This document shows positions 35,067-42,037 of a stretch of 64,000 nucleotides of DNA, one piece after another. A program made the translations under genes and the position numbers. Source of the stretch: Cytophaga sp. FL35 (GTDB taxonomy: Bacteria > Bacteroidota > Bacteroidia > Flavobacteriales > Flavobacteriaceae); the NCBI RefSeq assembly GCF_014349235.1, contig NZ_JACSOH010000007.1, positions 124,001-188,000 of the forward strand. The letters are read 5' to 3'. Under the pieces are notes generated by a model, which was given only the letters and a program-made list of their open reading frames with translations, did not search any database and had not been told where the DNA came from. Numbering within the stretch: the stretch's first letter is position 1; every line of letters begins with the position of its first letter.

Positions 35067-35912
35067 TTACTCTTTCAAGAGTTTGAACTTTACCTTATCC
35101 CCAAACTTTTTTTGCGAAAGAATATTTATGGCGTCATCAGACAATTGTAAAATTCTAGGGTACCCTCCTGTGGTTTGACCGTCTTTCATCAGGACAATTA
35201 ACTTTCCAGAGGGCGTAAATTGAACCGTACCAGGCAGCGTAGCTGAAGTTAACATTGAAATTTCATGCCCAGGTATCATCTCTTCTAATTGGTATGCCAT
35301 TCTATTGTTCTCATTGGAAATGGTAAAACCCTTTGCGAACAGGTATTCTAATTGTTTATCCGAAAGCATTTCATATTCTGGACCGGGCGTGACGCCCAAA
35401 ACTGTTTGGTCAAAAGTGGAATTCACCTTCATTTCCATAATCTTTGGCTGGAATCCGTTGTCCTCCGAATAGGGAATGATGTCACCGTCCGATACATGAT
35501 TCTGTTTTGTTATACCCGTAAAATAGGATCGGCTTCCCAAAACCACTGGAGTTTCAAATCCGTTTCTAACACCCAAATAGGCCCTAAAACCATTTTGTAA
35601 TTTTCCATAGGTAAGTATATCGCCTTTGGCCACTTTCACCAAAGAATAATTGGAAATAGGCTGTTCATTTAGTTTAGCAGAAATTTCAGCTCCTCCCAAA
35701 CAAATGAAAGTAGGTGCCTCAAATTTCATTTTTGGTCCTGTCATCGTTATTTCAATTACAGCCGCATTTTTAGGGTTACCCAATAGGTTGTTGACCTTAG
35801 CAGCTGAAAATTGATCCATGTAACCGGCAACCGGCACTCCTTTATTTAAATAACCGTACCGACCTTTATCCTGAACAGTGGTAAAAAGTCCCTCTTTTAA
35901 CACTTTAAGCAT
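35067..35912 (-). CDS. pxpC: 5-oxoprolinase subunit C (biotin-dependent carboxyltransferase-like)
   Basis: Subunit of the ATP-dependent bacterial 5-oxoprolinase PxpABC that opens 5-oxoproline to glutamate. The KipA/AHS2-type N-terminus LKEGLFTTVQDKGRYGYLNKGVP, with LGGAEISA and the glycine-rich TTGGYPRI block, is diagnostic. 281 residues, somewhat shorter than the ~310 of E. coli. It overlaps pxpB by 8 bp, so translation is coupled. The ilv leader begins ~70 bp after its stop. Confidence 0.9.
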   Translation of the reverse strand: MLKVLKEGLFTTVQDKGRYGYLNKGVPVAGYMDQFSAAKVNNLLGNPKNAAVIEITMTGPKMKFEAPTFICLGGAEISAKLNEQPISNYSLVKVAKGDILTYGKLQNGFRAYLGVRNGFETPVVLGSRSYFTGITKQNHVSDGDIIPYSEDNGFQPKIMEMKVNSTFDQTVLGVTPGPEYEMLSDKQLEYLFAKGFTISNENNRMAYQLEEMIPGHEISMLTSATLPGTVQFTPSGKLIVLMKDGQTTGGYPRILQLSDDAINILSQKKFGDKVKFKLLKE

Positions 35913-36642
35913 CCCAAACCTCCTTTTCCAGCTTATAGATGCCTACTTCCTCCTCTATTTTGTACAAATCATGCTCCGCCTTCTCAATTTCAAAAAATTG
36001 CACCTTGTCCCCTACTTTAATAAAACAGGGTTCTTCTTTTTTTACATTGAACATATTAATGGGGCAATTACCTATGATGTTCCATCCTCCTGGAGATGTT
36101 TGAGGATATATACCTGTCTGCTTACCGGCCAAACCCACTGAACCCTTTTCCACTTTGGCCCTAGGCTGGGACCTTCTAGGTATTTCAAGTTGGGAAGGAA
36201 GACCTCCCAAATACATAAAACCCGGTAAAAATCCGATGCCGTACAAGGTATATTGCTGAGAAGTATGATGTTGTATGATATCCTTTGGAGACAAATTTAA
36301 TTTTTCGCTCACCAAATCCAAATCTACCCCAAATGCCTTGTGATAGCAAACAGGAAGTTTCCATAGTATTCTTTTAAGTGATTGTACCTCCCAAATGTCT
36401 TCATACCATTCGGCCAGCATACCCTTAAATTTTGCAAAATCTATGGGTTCATCCCTGTAAACAAGTGTGACGGAATTATAGGCAGGAATCATTTCCCAAT
36501 TCCCATCTTTAAGCTTTACCTCTTTTAGATAATTTGTAAAGTGAAGAATATTTTCTAGTATGGCTTCCTCTACTCGGTTAGGCCATTCAATTAAAATGGC
36601 ATGTGGCCCATAGGACCTTATAGAAATAGAATACAGATTCAC
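35905..36642 (-). CDS. pxpB: 5-oxoprolinase subunit B
   Basis: KipI/AHS1-type partner of PxpC. YGIGFLPGFMYLGGLPSQLEIPRRSQPRA (in two adjoining parts), GSVGLAGKQTGIYPQTSPGGWNIIG and the C-terminal GDKVQFFEI are characteristic. 245 residues. Begins immediately after the pxpA stop. Earlier names for homologues (KipI, kinase inhibitor) refer to a Bacillus role that need not apply here. Confidence 0.92.
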   Translation of the reverse strand: MNLYSISIRSYGPHAILIEWPNRVEEAILENILHFTNYLKEVKLKDGNWEMIPAYNSVTLVYRDEPIDFAKFKGMLAEWYEDIWEVQSLKRILWKLPVCYHKAFGVDLDLVSEKLNLSPKDIIQHHTSQQYTLYGIGFLPGFMYLGGLPSQLEIPRRSQPRAKVEKGSVGLAGKQTGIYPQTSPGGWNIIGNCPINMFNVKKEEPCFIKVGDKVQFFEIEKAEHDLYKIEEEVGIYKLEKEVWDA

Positions 36643-37380
36643 TTAATTGGGGGTATTATGGTTCGGTATCATTTGCCTAATATACGATACAATTTTCAAT
36701 GCGTTTATGGTATCACCATGCACACAGAACGTATTCGCTATCAGCTTTTGTTTATTTCCTTCTACTGTAACCACTGTTTTATTTTTAGCTATTTGCAAAA
36801 CATGACTCAAAACATTTTCTGGCTCCAGTATCAATGAATTTTTGTTTTTCCTACTAACTAAAGACAAATCATCATTGTAATTCCTATCTGCAAAAGCTTC
36901 ATATTTTATCTTAAAACCTTGCTCTAAAGCCATATTGGCTACTACCGACTTGTAAGGAACATACAGAAAAGCAGAGTTCTTATATTCTGTAATGGCGGTG
37001 AGATAAACGGCAGCAATCGCGGTATCCTTCGCCATATCATTATATAGAGCCCCATGGGCCTTAATGTGGTGCAATTTAACACCCTTTGCCCCTAGTACCG
37101 TTTCCAAATTCTTTAGCTGATGTAATATGGAAATTTGTAAGTTTTTGGAGGATAATTTCATGCTTACCCTTCCAAAATTATCTTTATCGGGATACGAAGG
37201 GTGAGCTCCAATTTTCAAGTTGTTCTCCAAGGCCAGCTCCACAGAATTTGTCATAGTTGACAAATTGCCTGCATGACCTCCGCAGGCAATACTACAGGAA
37301 TTTATAAATGGAAATATCCTTTTTTCGTCAGCGATTCCTTCTCCTGCGTCACAGTTAATATCAACCTGAATGACATCCAT
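36643..37380 (-). CDS. pxpA: 5-oxoprolinase subunit A (LamB/YcsF family)
   Basis: LamB/YcsF TIM-barrel-like subunit of PxpABC. VDINCDAGEG (about 6-15), SCSIACGGHAGN (28-39), GAHPSYPDKDNFGR and HHIKAHGALYNDMA are typical. 245 residues. First gene of a tight pxpA-pxpB-pxpC operon whose product clears 5-oxoproline, a damage product of glutamine and glutamate. Confidence 0.93.
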   Translation of the reverse strand: MDVIQVDINCDAGEGIADEKRIFPFINSCSIACGGHAGNLSTMTNSVELALENNLKIGAHPSYPDKDNFGRVSMKLSSKNLQISILHQLKNLETVLGAKGVKLHHIKAHGALYNDMAKDTAIAAVYLTAITEYKNSAFLYVPYKSVVANMALEQGFKIKYEAFADRNYNDDLSLVSRKNKNSLILEPENVLSHVLQIAKNKTVVTVEGNKQKLIANTFCVHGDTINALKIVSYIRQMIPNHNTPN

Positions 37381-37407
37381 AAATTTTACCTAATAAACAA
37401 TTTGACC

Positions 37408-37518
37408 ATGAAAACTACGAAATTAATAGAAGACGGAAGTAAATGTCTCGAAATTTTGAATTACCAACAAAATACAGGATTACAAGATGATTTTCACAAC
37501 AGTTTTAACATTTTTTGA
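37408..37518 (+). CDS. possible 36-residue protein
   Basis: Short ORF beginning MKTTKLIEDGSKCLEIL in the 281-bp spacer between pxpA and the Zn-finger gene, divergent from pxpA. Composition is protein-like with one cysteine and no membrane helix, but there is no clear promoter or terminator. Low confidence; nothing else is seen in this spacer. Confidence 0.2.
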   Translation: MKTTKLIEDGSKCLEILNYQQNTGLQDDFHNSFNIF

Positions 37519-37661
37519 TGCCGTTTATCTAAAAAAATGCAGTTCGTCTAAAAACAGGGTGCGGTACATCGATGCTGCATACTATTAGAAAAAATCTACG
37601 GTTATTATTATCCCAAATCAAACTAAGTGGGTTTATTCCCCCAAAATAATTTAACCTATTT

Positions 37662-38108
37662 ATGACTTGTTTAGAATGTAATAAACAACTTGAACCCGCT
37701 GAACGTGCATCTTCAATTGAAGAATTAGGCGTACAACTCTGCTCTGCGCACAAAAGGAGAATGGTGAGACTAATGGAAAGTCATGGCACTCCTAAAGAAG
37801 CGGTTCAACTCTATTATGGTTTAAAAGAAGCCGGTGTTACGGCCATGTTAGAATGGTGGGATGGCACCAAATCTATTGATATAGCCATTTCCCGAGTAAA
37901 GCTCAATATTGAAATTGACACCGAGTACCATATGCTTACCCATGAACAAGCTATTAATGATCTAGAGGAAGCAATGCACTCCTTTAGAAATGGCTTTACT
38001 ACCATTAGAATACCACATGTACTTATCAAATATTACTTAAAAGAAACCGTTAACAATATCCTTGGGATTATGGAAGGGCTACGTGTGCACATCAAAGCTA
38101 TCAACTAA
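37662..38108 (+). CDS. Zn-finger protein with DUF559/Vsr-like nuclease-fold signature
   Basis: 148 residues of no named family I am sure of. The N-terminus has a likely zinc site, C3-x2-C6 and C27-x2-H30. Residues about 72-135 resemble DUF559-type (very-short-patch-repair-like) PD-(D/E)xK domains: IDIAI (D73), LNIEIDTEYH (E84, D86, H90), a following D100, GFTTIRIPHVLI, and KETVNNILGIM. A structure-based search is needed before calling it a nuclease. 12 bp before the GldL-like gene, so probably an operon pair. Confidence 0.6.
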   Translation: MTCLECNKQLEPAERASSIEELGVQLCSAHKRRMVRLMESHGTPKEAVQLYYGLKEAGVTAMLEWWDGTKSIDIAISRVKLNIEIDTEYHMLTHEQAINDLEEAMHSFRNGFTTIRIPHVLIKYYLKETVNNILGIMEGLRVHIKAIN

Positions 38109-38120
38109 AAATCCTCTGTC

Positions 38121-38684
38121 ATGCCTAAAAAAGATAAAATACTTAAAATTCCCCTTAGAATTTCATTAACGATCATTTTGTTGGGTATGCTCCTTAAGGT
38201 TCTACTATGGCCTTATGCCAAGGAGATTGTATTGTTTGGTTTTGCCAATACGGGCATTTTATATGTGTTCCGACATTTTAACAAGCTCCAAAGAAAGTTT
38301 ATAGACACCGTAAAACTAATACTCGTTATAAGTTGGACAATCAACGGAATTGTAAGGGTGCTTGATTTTCAAAATACCTTATTCCTTCAAATTATTGTGG
38401 GCATTGCATTTATGACCTGGTTTGTAATGGAAGGAACGGCCTATTTTTTAGATGAGGACAAAAAAGCAAAAAACCAGAAACTTCAAGTTATTTGGAATTT
38501 TGCCATTGTCATTGGGGCATTGGCCATTATTGCCGGAAGCTTATTGAATGTATTGAATTGGCCTTATGCGATTCCTCTGTTGGTATTGGGAATAGCATTG
38601 ATTGCCGGATACATACTAAAAGACCTATTTATGAAGGAAAAAATCCAAAACAAGGACGGCAGTAACGAAGAGTTTCAATTGTAG
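38121..38684 (+). CDS. GldL-like multi-span membrane protein
   Basis: 187 residues with about five or six transmembrane helices. Two segments repeat one pattern: GMLLKVLLWPYA (about 22-33) and GSLLNVLNWPYA (about 141-152), each opening a helical pair. This G-x-L-(x)-K-x-x-HWP-like motif recalls the membrane part of the gliding-motor protein GldL, but the GldL cytoplasmic tail is absent. An internal duplication is likely. Ends 6 bp before the convergent protease gene. Function unknown. Confidence 0.6.
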   Translation: MPKKDKILKIPLRISLTIILLGMLLKVLLWPYAKEIVLFGFANTGILYVFRHFNKLQRKFIDTVKLILVISWTINGIVRVLDFQNTLFLQIIVGIAFMTWFVMEGTAYFLDEDKKAKNQKLQVIWNFAIVIGALAIIAGSLLNVLNWPYAIPLLVLGIALIAGYILKDLFMKEKIQNKDGSNEEFQL

Positions 38685-38690
38685 TAAACT

Positions 38691-39779
38691 CTAATACACC
38701 ATCACACAGGTATCTCCCGCACTGGTTTTATAGTATAAGCGAATATTGATTAGGTATTTTTTTCCTTTTATCATTTTTTGGGTGATTACAGAATTTCTGT
38801 CTTCCCCACTATCATCATCTCCCGCTATATAAAGACTTTCATTGTCCATAACCTCCGAAAGCACCATTACTGTATCCATAACACCAAAAGTACGGATGGT
38901 AAAATTTCGTGTTTCATCCGGAGAAAACTCTAAATTGATCTGCCCTCCGGCAGCTAGTGAAATAATCTCAGAATGAAAAGCTTTTAATTCTAAGAAAGTC
39001 CTACGGTCCAACTTAGGATAAAACTGTTTGACCCAGGCTATATCCCTATCCGATAGGCCGTCTTCCGGTGATAGTCCTACCTGAAATTCCTCTGGAGACA
39101 AAATCATATTTGGGCCGAACGGATAATGCATGATGGAGTTGGGGTCCCAACTTGAACCTTGTACCTCATCCGGAGCAATTTTTCTAATGATGTTATGAAA
39201 AGTTTTGTCTCGTGACCAAAAATTAGGAGGTCCAGCCAATGAATTATAAACCGCCTCTTCATCCCATACTATTCCTGCCTTTGGGTTTTGGTGCTCGTGC
39301 GGAAACCCCATGGCATGACCTATTTCATGAAGAATGGTATCTTCGTCCGAAACAATATCCCATCCAAAATTCATGGTTCTTTGTTCTTTTGGAATATCCC
39401 AACAATCCCTACCTACATAAGACCATGAACCTTCACCTTTTGCAAATCCTATACGAATGATGGAATCTAAAATATCCTCGGTCTCTTCAAACTCAAGACC
39501 TATTTGGTGTGATTTCCATTTTGCAAAAGCATTTCTAACTGCTTGTTTTTCTTCATCCGTGCCTCTCCAAAATACCTTGGTCTGATTGCCTGTATTGTCA
39601 GTCAGCGTGGTAAAAAAATTATCTCCTTCAAAAAAGGCGTACTTCAAGACAGTGCCATTCACCCATTTCTTTGCCATGATTAAAATAGCTTCCATTCTCA
39701 TAGGCCCCACGGGCACTGCAAATTCTCTTTCGGGCATCTTTGGAAGATTGCAATACCTATTGTTTAATTGTTCATTCAT
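38691..39779 (-). CDS. astacin-type (M12A) zinc metalloprotease with PPC-like C-terminal domain
   Basis: 362-residue metzincin. HEIGHAMGFPHE (H151, E152, H155, H161) is the full HExxHxxGxxHE motif and SIMHYPF (M217, Y219) the Met-turn with the astacin tyrosine. Residues about 265-362 resemble a pre-peptidase C-terminal (PPC) domain: NFTIRTFG, DTVMVLSE, IAGDDDSGEDRNSVI. No signal peptide is visible and the protein starts with polar MNEQLNNRYC, which is odd for this normally secreted class. It also lacks an obvious long prodomain. Two 12-bp direct repeats lie 69-108 bp upstream. Confidence 0.85.
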   Translation of the reverse strand: MNEQLNNRYCNLPKMPEREFAVPVGPMRMEAILIMAKKWVNGTVLKYAFFEGDNFFTTLTDNTGNQTKVFWRGTDEEKQAVRNAFAKWKSHQIGLEFEETEDILDSIIRIGFAKGEGSWSYVGRDCWDIPKEQRTMNFGWDIVSDEDTILHEIGHAMGFPHEHQNPKAGIVWDEEAVYNSLAGPPNFWSRDKTFHNIIRKIAPDEVQGSSWDPNSIMHYPFGPNMILSPEEFQVGLSPEDGLSDRDIAWVKQFYPKLDRRTFLELKAFHSEIISLAAGGQINLEFSPDETRNFTIRTFGVMDTVMVLSEVMDNESLYIAGDDDSGEDRNSVITQKMIKGKKYLINIRLYYKTSAGDTCVMVY

Positions 39780-39847
39780 TTGATCTATATCTTTACAATT
39801 CTGGTATATGAAATTACTATTAGATGCAATTAGTAAAATAAAAATTG

Positions 39848-39887
39848 TACGGTAAGTAGGAATTTATGTATAAACTACGGTAAGCAG
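39848..39887. repeat. pair of 12-bp direct repeats, possible operator
   Basis: TACGGTAAGTAG (39848-39859) and TACGGTAAGCAG (39876-39887), one mismatch, 28 bp start to start, i.e. roughly on one face of the helix. Position fits an operator of the metalloprotease gene starting at 39779. The regulator is unknown. Confidence 0.4.
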
Positions 39888-40098
39888 TGCTATTTAACAC
39901 TTCATCAAGCTTAAAAAATTCTAGCTCACAAACATAAGTAAGTGGTTAACCTTCAGAATCATATGATTAAATAAGGTCTAAGATTGCAAATCACTGAAAC
40001 AGCATATCAATTATACACCTTCAACGAAATAAAAGACCTTTGCACGATTTTTTACAAAGCCCCTCCTCTCAAAAACGTTATACTAAAAAGAAGCCGTT

Positions 40099-40200
40099 AT
40101 GAAGGAAAATACAACCCCTAATGATTACATAGTTTATATTCTTTGTGCCGCCTGTTTTGTTTGGTCCATTTACATCATTTTTTTTAAGACAGTCCCCTAA
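40099..40200 (+). CDS. possible 33-residue single-span membrane protein
   Basis: ATG...TAA ORF starting MKENTTPNDYIVYIL and continuing as one hydrophobic helix with two cysteines (CAACF), ending FFKTVP. Hydrophilic N-terminus, membrane span, short basic end: a plausible small membrane protein. 125 bp upstream of the Gfo/Idh gene. No terminator follows. Confidence 0.35.
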   Translation: MKENTTPNDYIVYILCAACFVWSIYIIFFKTVP

Positions 40201-40325
40201 GCATCATCTACAAAGGCTTCTCAATTAATGGATTAAAAGTGATAAGCCTCTTATTACTTTGTTGGTTTATTAAATTTCTTGTTGTAATTTCTTCCCTTCA
40301 TTCAACAGAACTTTAAACTATACAA

Positions 40326-41411
40326 ATGAAAAATAGACGCTCTTTTTTAAAAGCAACAGGACTTGTTGCTGCCTCTACGGCATTTGCACCCAGCACACTA
40401 TGGTCCGCCACCCATCCACAAAACAAGAAATTAGGTGTTGCCCTTGTAGGTCTGGGTTACTATAGTACAGATTTACTTGCACCTGCACTTCAAATGACCC
40501 AACATTGTGAATTAAGGGGAATAGTCACGGGAAGTCCTGAAAAAATTCCTGTTTGGCAAGACAAATATGGCATAAAGGACAAAAATATATACAACTATGA
40601 CAATTTTGATCAAATTGCAAATAACAAGGACATAGATGTTGTCTACGTAGTTCTACCTCCCTCCATGCACGCGGAATATACCATAAGGGCCGCCAAAGCG
40701 GGTAAACATGTATGGTGTGAAAAACCCATGGCCCCAACGGTTGCTGAATGTGAATCTATGATAAAGGCCTGTAAAGACAACAATGTTAAACTGGCTATTG
40801 GATATAGATGTCAGCATGACCCCAATATCCAAGCCTATATGAAAGCTGCCAAGGAAAAAACTTTTGGGAAAGTTAAGATGATTACCTCTGCAGCGGGCTA
40901 TTTTGATGGAAGGACCGATCATTGGAAACAAAACAAAGCGTTAGGTGGAGGAGTTATGGGAGATATGGGCGTTTATGCCTTACAAGGGGCTCGATTGGCT
41001 ACCGGTGAAGAGCCTATATCAGTATTGGCACAAACATTCACTACCCGACCAGAAATCTATCACGAAGTGGAAGAAACGGCTATGTTTCAGTTAGAGTTCC
41101 CAAGTGGAGCAAGAGCTTCTTGCCATACAAGCTTTGGGATCAACATGAATTACCTAAATATTAATTATGAAAAAGGGTGGATTAGAATGAAGCCTCACTC
41201 TTCTTACAATGGCAACAATGGAGAGATGTCCAACGGAACGATTATTGATTTCCCCATAGATAACCAACAAGCAAAGCAAATGGATGATGATGCGCTTTCC
41301 CTTATCAACGGTACCGATCTATTGGTACCGGGTGAAGAAGGTTTAAGGGATATTCGGGTTGTAGAAGCAGTTTATAAGTCTGCCAAAAATAATGAATTGA
41401 TAAAACTATAG
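40326..41411 (+). CDS. Tat-exported Gfo/Idh/MocA-family oxidoreductase
   Basis: NAD(P)-dependent sugar oxidoreductase of the glucose-fructose oxidoreductase branch. The N-terminus has a twin-arginine signal, NRRSFLK (3-9) with a hydrophobic run ending near LWSA, so it is exported folded with cofactor. Rossmann loop GVALVGLGYYS (37-47) and the family EKP motif (132-134, CEKPMAPTVAE) are intact; DHWKQNKALGGGVMGDMGVY lies in the substrate domain. 361 residues. Sugar substrate unknown. Confidence 0.88.
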   Translation: MKNRRSFLKATGLVAASTAFAPSTLWSATHPQNKKLGVALVGLGYYSTDLLAPALQMTQHCELRGIVTGSPEKIPVWQDKYGIKDKNIYNYDNFDQIANNKDIDVVYVVLPPSMHAEYTIRAAKAGKHVWCEKPMAPTVAECESMIKACKDNNVKLAIGYRCQHDPNIQAYMKAAKEKTFGKVKMITSAAGYFDGRTDHWKQNKALGGGVMGDMGVYALQGARLATGEEPISVLAQTFTTRPEIYHEVEETAMFQLEFPSGARASCHTSFGINMNYLNINYEKGWIRMKPHSSYNGNNGEMSNGTIIDFPIDNQQAKQMDDDALSLINGTDLLVPGEEGLRDIRVVEAVYKSAKNNELIKL

Positions 41412-41454
41412 TCGTAAATATCTGTATTTCAGTTTTTTATATCTAATTTTTCAC

Positions 41455-41503
41455 AAAACCCCAATTTATTTAGGATTATTCCCTCAAAATATTGGGGTTT
41501 TTC
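41455..41503 (+). terminator. intrinsic terminator after the Gfo/Idh gene
   Basis: AAAACCCCAAT (41455-41465) pairs with ATTGGGGTTTT (41491-41501) across a 25-nt loop, followed by T's and C. The long loop makes it weaker than its neighbours. Confidence 0.7.
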
Positions 41504-41562
41504 TATGTGTTTCAATGAAAGTTAGTAGGTAAATTCGTTACTGAAAATGAGACACATTAGAC

Positions 41563-41661
41563 ATGAAATTTAAAGACAAACTTACCTACATCTACGTGGC
41601 GTTTAATATTGTGTTTATTATTGCGATGACTGTTTTTCTAATTTACAGTTATCCTTTTTAA
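41563..41661 (+). CDS. possible 32-residue membrane peptide
   Basis: ORF starting MKFKDKLTYIYVAF, with a basic N-terminus and one hydrophobic helix (about 9-28, rich in Ile/Val/Phe) and a short YSYPF tail. The shape resembles small membrane proteins or type I toxin peptides. It is followed 104 bp later by a strong terminator, with a small hairpin between. No flanking antisense RNA could be shown. Confidence 0.4.
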   Translation: MKFKDKLTYIYVAFNIVFIIAMTVFLIYSYPF

Positions 41662-41764
41662 AGTAGTTATGACAGTCGTATTTCGGTAAATACAATTGCA
41701 CCTGGTGTAGGGTGATACCGTAATTAGGAAATACCACTGTTTTACACTTAGTCTTTTTATCATG

Positions 41765-41792
41765 CCGCAGCCTTAAGGGCTGCGGTTTTTTT
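41765..41792 (+). terminator. intrinsic terminator in the micro-ORF spacer
   Basis: CCGCAGCC (41765-41772), 5-nt loop TTAAG, GGCTGCGG (41778-41785), then seven T's. Confidence 0.92.
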
Positions 41793-41862
41793 GTTATCGA
41801 AATTTTATAGTGCATTTCATCGAAAAAAAATGTATTTTATCTAGATATTTAATCTTACACCT

Positions 41863-41870
41863 TATATTTG
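41863..41870 (+). promoter_or_regulatory. -7 element of the 27-codon ORF unit
   Basis: TATATTTG, a perfect TAnnTTTG match, 25 bp before the ATG at 41896. No consensus -33 box. Confidence 0.45.
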
Positions 41871-41895
41871 GCGCACATCTAAAACCCGAACTAAG

Positions 41896-41979
41896 ATGAA
41901 AGTTATCCTACAGGCACTGCGAAGATTAGAAGAAGAACGCCAGTTGTTCATTAGAATCATGAAAGATATTGAACGTTAA
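41896..41979 (+). CDS. possible 27-residue charged peptide
   Basis: ORF beginning MKVILQALRRLEEERQLFI and ending in KDIER, predicted as one amphipathic helix rich in Arg and Glu. It lies between a perfect -7 element and an intrinsic terminator, giving a transcript of about 150 nt. It could be a real small protein or the RNA itself could be the product. No plus-strand gene lies downstream, so it is not a leader. Confidence 0.45.
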   Translation: MKVILQALRRLEEERQLFIRIMKDIER

Positions 41980-42000
41980 TTTTAGCGTTTAAAAAATTGT

Positions 42001-42033
42001 AACCCACTTTTCTAAAAAAGTGGGTTTTTATTT
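42001..42033 (+). terminator. intrinsic terminator after the 27-codon ORF
   Basis: AACCCACTTTT (42001-42011), loop CTAA, AAAAGTGGGTT (42016-42026), then TTTATTT. A perfect 11-bp stem, shared region with the end of the convergent yifB gene. Confidence 0.92.
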
Positions 42034-42037
42034 GACC

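Larger units (their letters stand above)
39780..40325. other. 546-bp spacer with direct repeats and a micro-ORF
   Basis: It lies between divergent genes (protease on minus, Gfo/Idh on plus). It holds a pair of direct repeats (39848-39887) near the protease, a 33-codon ORF (40099-40200), and AT-rich sequence; nothing else recognised. Confidence 0.6.
41412..42037. other. 626-bp spacer with three terminators and two micro-ORFs
   Basis: Between the Gfo/Idh gene (+) and yifB (-). In plus order: Gfo/Idh terminator (41455-41503), 32-codon ORF (41563-41661), small hairpin GTATTT-CGGT-AAATAC (41678-41693), terminator (41765-41792), -7 element (41863-41870), 27-codon ORF (41896-41979), terminator (42001-42033). 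It looks like two short independent transcription units. Confidence 0.65.
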
